Of a DNA stretch of 64,000 bases, positions 1 to 11,700 are shown one piece after another (the first letter of the stretch is position 1; each line of letters opens with the position of its first letter). This stretch comes from Archivesica marissinica (lineage: Eukaryota > Mollusca > Bivalvia > Venerida > Vesicomyidae): positions 82,951,592-83,015,591 of the forward strand of contig CM026387.1 in NCBI GenBank assembly GCA_014843695.1. The letters are read 5' to 3'. The notes beneath the pieces are model-generated. The model ran no database searches. It was not told the origin of the DNA and saw only the letters and a program-made list of their open reading frames with translations. Both the position numbers and the translations under genes were made by a program.

Positions 1-28
1 TAATGTGTGGAGATTTTAGAGTGAAACA

Positions 29-89
29 ATGCCGATGTGTGGATACGTTCTTTGTTTTATTCTATCAATGCAATTCCGACTTTATGCAG
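29..89 (+). CDS. Duplicate signal-peptide exon (alternative first exon or paralogue fragment)
   Basis: ATG at 29 opens 20 codons reading MPMCGYVLCFILSMQFRLYA and ends at a GTAATG donor (90), phase 1. Length, phase and much of the sequence equal the exon at 5316-5376, and similarity continues into both flanks (about 1-150 against 5285-5465, same orientation). A short hydrophobic core after the Met is typical of a secretion signal. Because it ends in phase 1 it could splice to the lectin exon at 6251 like the second copy. It may be an alternative first exon, the remnant of a tandem gene duplication, or the start of a separate paralogue whose rest was displaced by the inserted transposon. Confidence 0.45.
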
Positions 90-169
90 GTAATGGTTCA
101 TATTATACACAGTTTAAAGTGTAAACTTTATTTATTTTACAAGGATTGCGAAGCAAGTTCTAACAACTT

Positions 170-265
170 ATATGCATCACTCTCGTTGGTGTGGATGAAA
201 GAGTAAATGTGGTCATTCGTGTGGGAGGAAACCGGAGTACCCGGAGAAACACACTTGTCCGATTT
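170..265. repeat. Dispersed repeat, second copy at 54405-54500
   Basis: The stretch 'tcgttggtgtggatgaaag' followed by 'gtggtcattc' and an 'aaccggagta-ccggag' motif recurs at 54410-54480 in the same orientation. It is an interspersed element fragment of unknown class. Confidence 0.5.
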
Positions 266-339
266 GGCAACCACCATATCTTCTCACAATATACTCGTAT
301 ATACAAAATAGTACTGTACTATAGAGTACAATTTTGATA

Positions 340-505
340 TATAGTGTAGTAGATAAGGACCACAAAATGATGATTTCGTTCGGAAGGTGTAAAAAGCACC
401 AAATTCTCACACAAGTAACATGAGGGTGTATACGTTCCATAATGCCCGGACGACAACCACTAGAGGCCCTTTGACTCCATGCTTGGGGCCCCCAAAAGGG
501 ATCAC
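340..505. repeat. Left arm of a long inverted repeat (partner 4850-5000)
   Basis: The blocks 'gtagtagataaggacca', 'ggtgtaaaaagcacca' and 'agaggccct' read left to right here and appear in reverse complement and reverse order at 4850-4990. The arms are about 150 bp, diverged, and enclose 4.3 kb holding the decayed gene at 1264-2760. This fits terminal or subterminal inverted repeats of a DNA transposon, though the true ends and target-site duplication were not located. Confidence 0.55.
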
Positions 506-1263
506 CGACAGAAATTTTAAAAAACACAACACTTTTTAAAATTCCAATAATTTAATTAATTGTTACTACTTCAATTGTTTTCACATGCTAATTAATAGAG
601 AAGGCATAGTAGTATCTAATGTGTTACATACAAATAATAATTTTGTACTCGTTTGATGAAAAGGATGCCATTGAAAGGTAATTTTGCCTGTTTTAGAGAA
701 ATATAAAATACAAAGTGTTTTCTTTTTGTTCCCAGTGAGGGAAAAGTAAATAAACTTTGTTATGTTGGTAGAATAGTATCAGTACTTGAAACCTGTGTGT
801 GTATACATGTTCTTGTGTGTCATCTGAGGCCCTGTTGACAGCCATTGTACTATTCGGTTAATTTGGCAAATTGCATATTTTCAATAATAACTGTAATTAC
901 AATTAAACAAAGATAAGTGAATAGGTTGTACACTGTATCTGAATTGTACAACACACTAAAATATTAGTAAAATACTTATCTTAGCACATGTATAATATAA
1001 TGAGGCCCTTCAAACGGGGTAATATTTATAATAGTGAGGCCTTAATGTAATTGCAGAAAGAACATTCGAAAACAATTGTATTTGTCTAAAATATATAAAT
1101 CTTAACATTCGAATGGAATATGTCTGTCTATTTGCATGTTATTGTGTATTGTGCATTTAACACTGCATCAATATACAGAGTGTGCTATATTCAACAAACA
1201 TTTTCTCTTTCACATTGGCCACCACACACAACTGGGACGTAAGATACATTTAATCAATTCTTA
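506..1263. other. No gene seen; AT-rich transposon interior
   Basis: There is no coding signal. Several short 'gaggcc' motifs (around 830, 1002 and 1037) repeat inside this AT-rich stretch between the inverted-repeat arm and the decayed gene. Confidence 0.4.
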
Positions 1264-2760
1264 TCAACTCTTTGAAGCCTCTGGAAGTGTACTCCAGTGT
1301 GGTATCCAATCGTTGTTTTCTCTTGTCGATCCCAACTCTGGAGATGGCAGATAATGGCATATGATGAGCATCTGGTCCCATATGTGGCCACTCATGTAGC
1401 CAGCTCTTAATATAATATTATGTTGGATGAGTGCACTATTTGATGGTGGAACCTTGTCAATAGTCCTATTACAATAACGAAACATATGTTTCATAGCATC
1501 ATTTCCTAGCTCATATGGCATGTTCTGGAGTACATATGAACAGCACATCTCTCGAGCACTGCTGTGTCTTCATCAGGAACGTGATCAGGTACAGAAGATA
1601 ATCTCTTGAAAAATGCATAGATTTCCATATGTTGAATACCGTCCTCACAACAACACGATTTAATGCAGAGACCGTTTCACAGCCGGATATGGAATAGTAG
1701 TAGTCCCCAATAGACATCTTGACCGAGCTTGTCAGCTATGTCAAGGTATGGAGCAGAAATGCTTGGCATGGCATAAGGCAACCCACAGACAGCAAGTAGA
1801 ATCTGTATGTAAATTGAGCACAGCATTTGCTAACATCACAACATTAGTATCAATAGCCTGGATAAGTACTCTCTTGCAACCTGTATTGCAAAAATGCGCT
1901 GCATGGAGAAGTATTCTGTCGTCTGCTTCTTCATGGTTACAGGGTTGAAGGTCAGTCACATTAAATTCAATCTCTGTGTTCGATTTCAATACATTATCTC
2001 CATGTGTTGATATAACAGTTTTACTTGCCATGAAAGTGTAGCTCTCAATGCATTGTGATAGGTACTCATATAATGCAAGCCAACCACTCCCATCTAACCA
2101 ATCTCCAATAACCTACAAGAAGGCACCCATCAACACCATGCCATTACCATGTCCATACCTGGTACTATGTGGGCCATAACCATTGTATCTTCTTGGTTGA
2201 TCGACTGTTAATACTGTGATCTGGCCAGGGTTCTTAGCTTCAGTGACATGTTTGATAAGTAGCATTCCATGCTTTACCTTAGCCACAGTGAACGCAGAGT
2301 CATGAAACAATGGGAATAGTGCTGTTATGGCTATCTTGTGTCAATTGAGAGGTATTGTGCAAAGAATGGTGACCATGAAAACGATTCGCTTTGACCTACC
2401 GTTGACGTTCCAAGATTGTCGGCAACATGCTCTAACCATTTGGTCAATAAGAACTAATCCACGTTGAGTAGTTGGGAGGAGGCTCACAGTCATACATGAC
2501 AACCGGTTGTGGAAAGTTGGCCTTCAATGTTACAGGAGGGACATGTTTGTACTTCTCTGGTAGATATTGTGTGACTGATCGGCCTTGAGATGGGTTATAT
2601 TTATACGGTGCGCCTCATACTTTGTGTGACCGAGATTGCCGTACCATGAAATGCATCTTTCGATGTTACTGACTGTGGATTGTGATCCATGCTGTGGTGT
2701 ACAGTCCGTTTCTGAGGTTTGGTGGGCATGCAATGCTAGTATTTTCATATTCACCTTAGA
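1264..2760 (-). pseudogene. Decayed transposon-type gene (unnamed mollusc/cnidarian mobile-element protein)
   Basis: Minus-strand fragments in changing frames follow the order of a protein that I know as a high-copy, transposon-like 'uncharacterized protein' of cnidarian and mollusc genomes. From its N-terminal side: a KYKHVPPVTL/PQPVVMYDC region (near 2560-2460), a block with KNPGQITVLTVDQP (2250-2200), GDWLDGSGWLALYEYLSQC (2105-2055), HEEADDRILLHAAH (1940-1890), an IDTNVVMLA strand (1860-1830), GCETVS (1685-1660), and a C-terminal block with 'P..AL.QH...RAGYMSG.IW' (1440-1370). Frameshifts and stops separate these, so it is not functional. The acidic motifs resemble a nuclease-like core, but no function is established here. 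It sits between inverted repeats at 340-505 and 4850-5000. Confidence 0.6.
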
Positions 2761-3629
2761 TAAACAGTTTACTATGTCTGTGGAGACCTGTATAACCCTG
2801 TTTTAAGACATCGAAACGCTTTTGTCATTTATTATTATCCACAAGCCACCACTTTCACATTGATAAGTTTAACCCTCTATATAGGCAATCAACTCAGCAT
2901 CAGTTCAATTAATCACCACCAGTGTCGCACACATGAATCGACGTAGAATCAGTTGAAAGTGTATACTGTCTATTGTACTTGTTATAAAATGTGCACAAAC
3001 AGTTTCCATGATATTCTGCGTCTCTTGGTACCATCTCCACCTCTTAATGTTTGGCTAGAATTTCGATATCTGACATTTCAGTTGTGATATGTCAGACGTT
3101 CGTATCTATTTCCATTGTTCTACCTAATGTAATCTACCATAATATTTATTGTAAAAGAAACAACTACCATGACACGTTGTATCAAAACTCGTTCTAAGCC
3201 TCTTTGTCTCTATCGTGTCCATACACACTTGTTGTCTCTTTACTGCTCTATCCCTATTCTGCTGCTGAAGCAGGACATATGCAAGACGGCATGTTGCTCC
3301 ATCATTGCCACTCCCTAGGTCAATTCATTCCAAAGTTTTAATTGTTCCTGTGGCAATGCATACTCCAGTTGGAACATCGTACCCTGTACAACTCATATGT
3401 CGAAGGTTGCTCAGACCCAACAGCATGTCCTGGTGTGGATTCCTAAAACCTAGAATACATTATTAATTGTCTATCAAAATGTAACCTATACACAATTGTA
3501 CAGAACGACAACAATACCTCAGAATGATCACCAATGCATACTGACAACTGCAGTATAGGTATGCCTGTGTCCGTACACACAGGTAGATGGGCTTATGAAT
3601 GTAAACCTTGATTGAAATGATTATGAATT
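2761..3629. other. No gene seen
   Basis: I see no exon, RNA gene or clear repeat. It probably belongs to the same decayed element as the gene fragment to its left. Confidence 0.3.
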
Positions 3630-3639
3630 GGAGAATACA

Positions 3640-3735
3640 GGTCGAATAAAACGACTCGAGTAGCACAGTGATTAGCGCCTTTATTTCCAAAGCGGGAGGT
3701 CGTGGTTTATATTCCCGGCCGAGGCACAGTACTAG
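3640..3735 (+). repeat. tRNA-like SINE head fragment
   Basis: The stretch 'cagtgattagcgcc' followed about 30 bp later by 'gggaggtcgtggtt' and 'cccggccg' resembles the A-box and B-box spacing of a tRNA-derived SINE head. A similar 'gcgggaggtcg' block occurs at 52912. The class is uncertain. Confidence 0.35.
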
Positions 3736-4009
3736 TTGATTGTTATCGAAGAAAGTGTCCTAGTTCTGGTTTGATCCAGGAAAACAATTGCCACTGAACG
3801 TTCAGGTCTCAATGTCAGTTGTTTTAGTGTGTACAATTTGGGTTCTAAATGAGAATCTTTGGCAAATACTGGCTGGAAATTTCTGACAGATAAATGTCCT
3901 CCTTCAGCTTCAAAAAAGTTTACTTGAAGGCATGTGGGGGACATGCCGGGGTCATTACTCTACTGCACCCAATGGGCGGAATGACATTGTAAGCATAACA
4001 AAACAAACA

Positions 4010-4849
4010 CACTAGCAGGTCGAATAAATTCGTATTCAGTCCTCAACACCACATGCTATATAATAGTATATTAAATTACGCACCATAACCTCTGGTTGAT
4101 TGTTGTCAACCTGTGACTGTGTTACTAGGTAATTTAATTCATGTTAATTTCTTGATTGTGTTAGTATTTTGTTAGCCATATGCGTCCATGAGTAGAATCT
4201 GGTTGACTTGCCATGATATCTGAAAATAATGAAACTCCATTAAGAATGTTAAATGTGTAGGACTAATTAATGTTGTTATGCAAACCCCACCCACCTTTAT
4301 AATTCTTGTTCTTCTTGTTTAAATTATTTAAACATGTGCAACGCTATAATTTATACAAGTGTTATCTATTCAAACAAAATATACTAATAATACTTACATC
4401 TTGGCGTGATACAGCATGTAAAAACGCAATGACATTTCGAACTTTCCCACTCTCTGAATTGTTCATGGAAATTTTGCTAAAAGGGAAACAACTCTGTTAA
4501 CCAATTAAAAGTGGATTCTGGCCATTACCTAAAGCCTAATGCAGCATTTAGTTATATGTAAATGTGTAAAGCAGTTATTTATTGTACAATAGTTGATACT
4601 GGCATAAAATTGTAATATTTATTATATTATTAAACGTAATTGATCAAGTTTAACAACATTGTTGGCCTCTTTTATAGCATTATCACTAATTAGGGCCTCC
4701 ATTTTCAATTTTGTATCAAACAAAAGTCATTGTTATAATGGTGTAACCTTTCATCTTGATAACATACCTTATTTGCACAAGTTATATACCATTTGTGGCT
4801 GTAATAAATTAATTATATACATGCAAATTTACATAATTATGTGCCCCTT
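4010..4849. other. No gene seen; AT-rich transposon interior
   Basis: The open frames here are short and lack any domain or splice context. It is probably interior sequence of the element bounded by the inverted repeats. Confidence 0.3.
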
Positions 4850-5000
4850 TGGGGCCCATCTCATGGGGGACTCAGGGCCTCTCGTGATTGTCTTCCGGCC
4901 TATTATTTATAAGCTGGTTCTAAGCTACCACCATGCCAAAGTTGGTGCTTTTTACACCCTCTGAACATGCATGGTCCTTATCTACTACACTAATAGCCAT
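4850..5000. repeat. Right arm of a long inverted repeat (partner 340-505)
   Basis: It carries 'cagggcctctcg', 'ttggtgctttttacacc' and 'tggtccttatctactac' as reverse complements of the left arm. See the left-arm entry. Confidence 0.55.
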
Positions 5001-5315
5001 TTACTGCACACGTGAATGGATACGCATTGTTCATTTGAGGTAAATTACAACAAAAGTCAAACATAACTAAAAAGTCTTTAAAACAAAAATATTGGATTTC
5101 CACAATGCTGACGTGTTGCACAATATTGTGTTCCAGCCGCTGTAAATTGGTCGTTTAAGATGTTATTAATCACTGTATTATAACTAATCTCGTGACCTGT
5201 TGGCTATTAAATTATTTAAGCTTGTTGCTAAGAGTGTACCCTGATCGACGAGGAAGTAACGCAGACAGGATCGCCTTGTAAATGGAATTTACATTCGGAT
5301 TGCTCTAGTGAAATA

Positions 5316-5376
5316 ATGTCACTGTGTACATACCTTCTTTGTTTTATTCTTTCAATACAAGTCCGGCTATATACAG
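5316..5376 (+). CDS. aGPCR exon 1: signal peptide
   Basis: ATG at 5316 opens 20 codons (MSLCTYLLCFILSIQVRLYT) followed by one base and a GTACTG donor at 5377, phase 1. It has an h-region of nine or ten hydrophobic residues, as in a secretion signal. The next exon with a matching phase-1 acceptor is the SUEL exon at 6251. Upstream frames contain stops, which supports this Met. A near-identical 61-bp exon lies at 29-89. No TATA or initiator element could be assigned with confidence. Confidence 0.65.
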
Positions 5377-5459
5377 GTACTGTTCCATTTAATATACAAT
5401 GTAGAACTGTAAACGAGAATTATAAACTTGTTAATGCTGAATACATATAGTATTGCGTA

Positions 5460-5522
5460 CGTGGTCCAGAGGTAGAGTGTCGGAATCGAACAGTCCCGGG
5501 TTCGATACTCGGTCTGGCCACG
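5460..5522 (+). repeat. tRNA-like hairpin (SINE head or tRNA pseudogene)
   Basis: The ends can pair as a 7-bp acceptor stem (CGTGGTC with GGCCACG, one G-T pair). Inside are a D-arm-like 'gaggtagagtg' and a T-arm-like 'ccgggttcgatactcgg' with the B-box core GGTTCGA. At about 63 nt it is too short for a functional tRNA. Confidence 0.45.
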
Positions 5523-6090
5523 TTCAATGGAACATACATCATAATACTAAGCATACATTAATGTACTATGCATCATTATATTAAACAATTATTAATAATA
5601 AATGTCTTCATAAAAGGAATAATAAAGATAATTATCAATACCTGATGTATAAAAAGTGCATCAAACCATAGATACATAGCTACTCGGTGCACCGTTTTAA
5701 AGAGGAACTCACAGAATACCACCATTATACAGAATGATAAATAAACTATAAGATTATAAAATTAAAGAATATAGATATAAACTAGTTAATAAGATAATCC
5801 AATCAAGAGAGATAAGATATAAATGGAAGATGTCTATTTCACCTAATTGTCATATTTACAATACAATTGAAACATATTATTGTTTCATATATTTTTTTTC
5901 AATCACATGTACATTCGTAGTTATTATTACAAGTTATGTATAAAACATAAACGACGCCATTGCTTGAAATTATGAAACGTATTGGTTTCGTGTGTTGGGT
6001 GTTACAGAAAACAGGGAACTGATCACTATTTCCAATCTTAGGAACGGTTACCTATGCTATGTTTTGCGGATTATTCGTATATAACAATGA
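5523..6090. other. Intron sequence, nothing recognised
   Basis: AT-rich intron between the signal-peptide and lectin exons; no coding or repeat signal recognised. Confidence 0.4.
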
Positions 6091-6188
6091 AGATGAGTAT
6101 AATAGCTGTCCTTCTTGTGGGCTCATCTACTACACTATAAGATGAGTATAATAGCTGTCCTTCTTGTGGGCTCATCTACTAACAGAAA
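6091..6188 (+). repeat. Two tandem copies of a 49-bp sequence
   Basis: 'agatgagtataatagctg' and the next 23 bases occur at 6091 and again at 6140. The second copy is in frame with the lectin exon, so an ATG at 6142 or 6217 could extend that exon leftwards. I prefer the acceptor at 6249-6250 because it matches the phase of the signal-peptide exon. Confidence 0.75.
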
Positions 6189-6250
6189 TGTCAGCTTTTG
6201 CACCCATGTCAAACCAATGGAAATCATCTTGAGTTTTGTTATATTTTCAG

Positions 6251-6571
6251 CCCAGTTATCTTCAAGTGAGACACTACTGAATGTAACAGCATGTGAAGGT
6301 TTAGACCGTGTTAGTATACCTTGTGATGGAGATGAGATGATCGTAGTCGAGTCCATTAGGTATTTCTACGATGCTCGTTGCAAAACGGAATGTTGCACAT
6401 ATACTGCCACAGATGCAACAGTACCTGGTTCTACTGCTGACACAGAGAGAATCCGTATGACATGCTCGGGTCGGTGGTCATGTAATGTCGACCTTTCAGA
6501 GTCCCACGACTTTGGTTCAGGACAACTTCAACCCAATTCGTACATCATTCTGCAATACTACTGTATACCAA
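6251..6571 (+). CDS. aGPCR exon: SUEL / rhamnose-binding lectin domain
   Basis: Acceptor 'ttatattttcag' at 6250 and donor GTATGT at 6572 bound 321 bp, phase 1-1. The product starts with ACEG, has 'C-x-GDEMIVVESIRYFYDARC' spacing, MTCSGRWSC in the middle and ends YIILQYYC, with eight cysteines. This is the SUEL-type galactose/rhamnose-binding lectin fold found in sea-urchin egg lectin, fish roe lectins and latrophilins. The usual DPC motif near the C-terminus is replaced by 'GSGQLQPNS', so sugar binding is uncertain. In the receptor it would be the outermost module. A 9.8-kb intron with a LINE follows. Confidence 0.85.
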
Positions 6572-6649
6572 GTATGTATAATACTAATAATGTGTCCAGT
6601 ATAGTGGTGATATGCATGCAGTTATTCAGAATATGGCATATTGTTATAA

Positions 6650-6890
6650 TAATGCATTGTATTTTGAAGTTTGCGATATACTAGCTGTACATTCAGGTAT
6701 TCAGCATAATATACTATCTATTGAAGTTTGCAATATAATAGATGTAGGTTAATGTACATTCAGGTATTCAGCATAATTATGGCATAGTATTATAATAATA
6801 TACTCTCTATTGAAGTTTGCAATATAATAGCTGTAGGTTATTGTACATTCAGGAAGTCAACATACATGATGTAATAGTATCATAATGCTT
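6650..6890. repeat. Approximately three tandem copies of a ~100-bp sequence
   Basis: 'ttgaagtttgcaatataat' followed by 'gtacattcagg' recurs at about 6663, 6722 and 6811 with length changes. It lies in the intron just after the lectin exon. Confidence 0.6.
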
Positions 6891-8081
6891 TAGAAGTCTA
6901 CGTTGCAGAATACGTATGTGTGCAACGTTTAGATGTATGGGGATTACTTACCATGCTTAACCTGTATGCATTCAGGTAACTAGTGCATACCAATATATTC
7001 TGTCAAAATATCAAAATATCGACTTCTTCACACCTTTATCCTTTTTTTGAGGCCCCAAAAGTGGTTAACCCCGTTTATTTTTTTTAATGTAGCATATCCA
7101 TTGTCATAGATATCACATTCAACACATAGTAATCATGCACAATGACCTTGATTTAACATAGTAGTCTATTTAATTTGAAAATGTAAAGGGTTAATGAGTT
7201 GTCTCCCTTTACCAATAAACAGATAAAATCCAAATCGTTTGTAATATTTTGATTTTTAAATTTATAGAATATTGAAGTATTGTATGTAATATAATATTAT
7301 CCAAAACAAAGATAAGTCTTCTAGAAACAGAAGTCTTGTTCGAAGGAAAAGACACTTCTATAATTTAGGTTTTATATTCTGAAGTACAATAGCATACATT
7401 TTAAGAGAATTTCATGTAAATTAAATAATATATCAAACGCTGTCAGTTTTCATTTAAGAGCATGTATCAATAATACATATAAATGATTATTGAATTATAC
7501 AATAACAGTATGATTCTGAGGTCAAAAGTTTACCTGGGTATAAATTATTCCTGCTCGGAAATAAAAACAGTATATTGATTGTAACGAATGTGAAATCAAC
7601 AATAAGTCATGAATTGCTGTAATACAGAAAGAAACAAAACAAGGTAATTCTCGAGAGACGAGGTCGCTCTCGAAACAGTACAAATGTACTTTAGATAAAC
7701 TGGAATGTGAAAAAAGAATAGATCAAAATGAGTACATATACAAGGTAGAGAGAGTGGGATATATAGAGAGCCTGGTTCGCCTTCCACACAGCACACCAAC
7801 ACACTAGTTTCCATCTCCGGACAAAATTGCAAATTCCTTTCAATTTTGTTCGAATATATTCATTGCTTCATTTTTTCTAGCATTATATGTCTCAGTCTTT
7901 AAAAGAGATTTTATCTGAATTTTCAAAGTTTGGATATTTGGAACAGAATTGTTCTATTTTACTGTGATATATATGGTATTTTGCTGTCAATATTATATTG
8001 TTGGTTGCAATATATAAACAATTATTGCCTAAAATAATATCATTTCTAGACCAGTTAGTAATTGAGTTTGGGCATTTTTCA
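6891..8081. other. Intron sequence, nothing recognised
   Basis: AT-rich. The part next to 8082 may be the 3' UTR of the minus-strand LINE. No exon seen. Confidence 0.35.
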
Positions 8082-11000
8082 TTAATCCATAATTATCTTC
8101 TCATTTTCCCAAATATTCTCAACAACATGACATTCCAAAAACAAATGCAGTAATGTGTCTGGGTGTAGATTACAAAATGGGCACTTATTGTAATTTCTAA
8201 GTCCCATTTTCTGTAGAAGATAGTTTGTACCAATAATCCTATGATTGATTCTAAATTGGAACCATTGTAAGTTTGGATCTTGTGTTAGTTTAAAGGGTAG
8301 TGCCCCATTTCTCCAGTTAAAGTTATTTCCCGGATTAAGTTTTGTTACCAATTTTCTATTAGAAATTGGTAACGTTCCATGGGTTGGAATGGAGTCATAG
8401 ATTACTCTGCATCCCTTCTTGCATGTATTTATAATACTAACTGCTAGTGGCTGTATGGGATTTGGTTCATGATTTGGTTTATGGGGAAATCTTATTCTGT
8501 TCAAAATGTTTCTTATTGAATGTATTATAGTATGATACTGCAACAAATTAGTATGCACATTATATATTGTATTAAAATCATTATAGTGATAAAAAGTACC
8601 ATTTTTGTCAATCAAGTCATTTATTAGTATTACACCTTTCTTTGCATAATTTAAGTTGAGAAAACTTGTTCCATCAATTTTGAACTTATTGTTGTGCCAT
8701 ATTGGTAATGAGAGAAATTCTTTCCAAGTTTCTGGTGTTTATTCTATTTAAAATGATACACCCATGAACAACATCATTCCAGAGGTAATTTTGAACGGTA
8801 TGAATTCTATTTTTTAAATAGTCCCCTCCAAAAGTGCCAACATTTGAGATGAAGGGGTACATTGTATTGACAAATTCAAAATATTGAGTATTGTATGCCA
8901 CATATCTTCTAAGCCAAGTAACTTTTGAAGATAGCATAAACCTTTTTAAGTCTATCATTCTAAGTCCTCCTAAATCATAGGGTTGTATCATAACGTTCCT
9001 TTTTATCTTGTCTGGTCCATCCTTCCATATAAATTTAAAGAATATATTCTGTATATAATTAATTGTATCTGAACTTGGATTTGGTAAACCCATTATCAAA
9101 TGATTAATCTTTGACAGCGCTAGAGTTTTATTAACAACATTTATTCCAATAGGACTGATAATTCTTTTAGACCACTGTTTAAAAAGTATTTTTATTTCTT
9201 CGATTTTTGTAGCATAATTTATTTGAACTAGTTCTCTAAGATTAAGGGTAAAAATGATATCCAACAGTTTAAATTTAACCGATTCCCAGTGTAAACCTAA
9301 TTCAGGACAAAGTATAATGTTACTGTTTTTCATTGAACCAATCCATACTGCCTTTGTTTTGTTCGAGGTTTATAAATAGGCCCGAGATATTAGCATACAA
9401 TTTTAAAACTTGCATTGTGTTTCTAAGTGATTTTTCTGTTCCATCTAAGAGTAATGTCGTGTCATCTGCATACTGAAATATTAAAAAGTCCATACCATTT
9501 ATCTTAATCCCACTTATATCTTTATTTTGTTTAATTAAAATGGCTAATATTTCTGCGCAAATAATACAAATATAAGGGGATAAGGGATCGCCCTGACCAC
9601 AACCGCGATTTATAGAAAACCAGTCTGATAGATGGCCACACGATTTAATATCGTTGTAAAAAAAGCTTTATCCAGTTTATAAATTGTTTACCAAAGTTTA
9701 AAAATACTAAACCATTGTACATACATTTCCATGACAGGGAATCGAAAGCGGTTGCAAAATCAATTAGCAACAACATTCCCGGCTTGTGATTGTTTTCTGT
9801 ATGAAACATGATGTCGTAAATAACCCTATAAAACTCCCAGGGATACAACCACTCTGATCAGCACTTATTAATTTGGTTTACACAGTTTACACAGTTTTTA
9901 AAAGGTTTGCTATACTGGCAGAGGCAATCTTATATGAAACATTCAATAAAGAAATTGGACGCCAGTTTTTTAAAAATAATTTGTCTTTATCTCCTTTTGG
10001 TATACATGTTATAGCACCTTGCCTGAGAGTCACCGATAATTCCCCTGCATCAAATGCATAATTAATATATCTGACCACACAATGACCCAAATCATTCCAG
10101 AAACAATTGAAGAAGGATGCTGTAAATCCACTGCTTGCTGGAGAAGAAAATTTGACATTTTTTAAGATTATTTAACATTTCTTGATAACTTAATTTATTT
10201 TCTAAGGACTATTTTTTCTTCTTCATTAAGTTTGTGGATAGCATTGTTTTGTATGACGTTCTTCAGGATAACTTCTTCAGTTTCCTGATGTGAATACAAT
10301 GTTATATAATGACATACTGCTTCAGTTATGATATCTTCCTGACTAGTTAAAAGTGTGCTTGATCTAGAGTAAAGAGAATTTATTACTTTAGACACATAAT
10401 TTCTATTTACCAAGTTGCAAAAATATTTTGTAGGTTTCTCTCCGTCAGATATCCATTTCGCTCGTTATCTTATAAATACACCTTGCATTTTGTTCCTTCT
10501 GAACTCAGCTAATTCAGACCTTTTAGTTTCCAATAAATTTGTATCTATATTATTTTGCTATTCACTCCATGGTGATGTGTAGTTTGTCATTCACCATTGC
10601 CTTGACATTCTCGAATGATTGCTGGGGTGTTTCATCTTTATCTGTGTCTTTAATGCCATAATTATATTCTTACAGAATTACGACGTGTATACTGCTCAAG
10701 ATCGTTATTATGACAATAATTGTACTTGATGGATTCTTTATTGCCTGCTATCCTATCCTCATTAGTTCTTCTTTTTAATAGATCGTTTTCCTCTATAACT
10801 TTATCAATTCTTCAGAGTAGTGATCTCTGTGTCTGCAGCCTGGATTTTTGACTTCACTAATCTTATCTGATCATACACCTTGTCTATTTCAGATTTCATC
10901 TCTGTACAAATCTCCTCTTTCAGGGATACCAGTTCTTTATTCACAAAGCTTTCAGTGACCATGTTTTGCAGTTTTGCTTCAAGGGTTTTCTCTATGTATT

Positions 11001-11250
11001 CCTTAGATGCTATTTGATTTCATTTGTTTTCAAGGATACTAATAAGAGCAATCAAATCGGCTATGGTCGGATCGTCGCCACCTTTATTTATTTGAGTCAG
11101 CATATCGTCCATCTTCGTTTGTTTTTCAGTTTTCTCACCTTTCTCTCTCCTTTTTTCTCTAGATCTCCCTTCTTTACTGTCATTACTCTCACGCACAGGT
11201 GTGTCTTCCTTACCACCTCTATCTTTGGAGTTTCGTAAACTTGTCATTGT
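8082..11250 (-). mobile_element. L1/Tx1-type LINE with ORF1 start fused to ORF2 linker (endonuclease missing)
   Basis: Read on the minus strand. 11247-10620 is an ORF1-like start: a charged N-terminus (residues 1-75) and a coiled-coil/RRM junction with LEQYTRRNSVRI. At about 10620-10520 the sequence passes straight to an ORF2 linker with KW.SDGEKPTKYF (10450). RT blocks follow: PISLLNVSYK (10000), LIDFATAFDSLSW (9765-9725), catalytic QYADD (9475-9461), then thumb with SKINHLIMGLPNP (9105-9075) and the L1-type C-terminal 'CPFCN...H.FLEC' (8185-8130). Stops and frameshifts break it, and the AP endonuclease domain is absent. It is a dead copy in the first large aGPCR intron. Confidence 0.85.
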
Positions 11251-11639
11251 GTAGTAGAGTATAATATATTGTCAAGTACAATTTTGATTTCAAACTCCAA
11301 AGTAACTGCAAGTAATGTAAATCAAACCGGTTTTTCTAGTCCGCCATTTTGAATACGTGTACACAATGACCGGCTGACCACCAGAATATTAACCTCTATT
11401 TGTCTCAAATAAACCTCCAATAATTATGCAATCCTTATCTATGCATGATAGTTTATAATCCAAATAACTTTATTTACTCTTATATCTGTTCAGCTCTTAT
11501 ATAAATGTCCTTATTCTTGTGTATTAGTGATTTTTAACAGACCACAAACAAACACGTCCATTTACCTCGATACCGCGAATTGCTATGCCTTCACACCTTT
11601 ATCTAGTTAATATACATATAATCATTTAGGAGCTGATCA
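11251..11639. other. No gene seen
   Basis: AT-rich sequence upstream of the LINE ORF1 start; it may hold the LINE 5' UTR. No exon recognised. Confidence 0.3.
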
Positions 11640-11700
11640 GTGTCCTGGTGGTTAGCACGGTGGACTGCGAATCCAGTGCTTGATTCGCCGGTCCACCATT
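11640..11700 (+). repeat. tRNA-like SINE head
   Basis: 'tggttagcacggtggactg' followed by 'cgaatccagtg' and 'gattcgccggtccacca' resembles a degenerate tRNA with A- and B-box-like parts. It is likely a SINE remnant. Confidence 0.45.

Noticed and set aside
5460..5522. Functional tRNA gene
   Set aside because: The tRNA-like fold is only about 63 nt, with no clear anticodon arm. A SINE head or pseudogene is more likely. The other tRNA-like sites are also within SINEs.
6115..6250. Leftward extension of the lectin exon to an ATG at 6115, 6142 or 6217 as the gene start
   Set aside because: 6217 would give a possible signal peptide, but a clean acceptor at 6249-6250 matches the phase of the separate signal-peptide exon at 5316. 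Kept only as an alternative.
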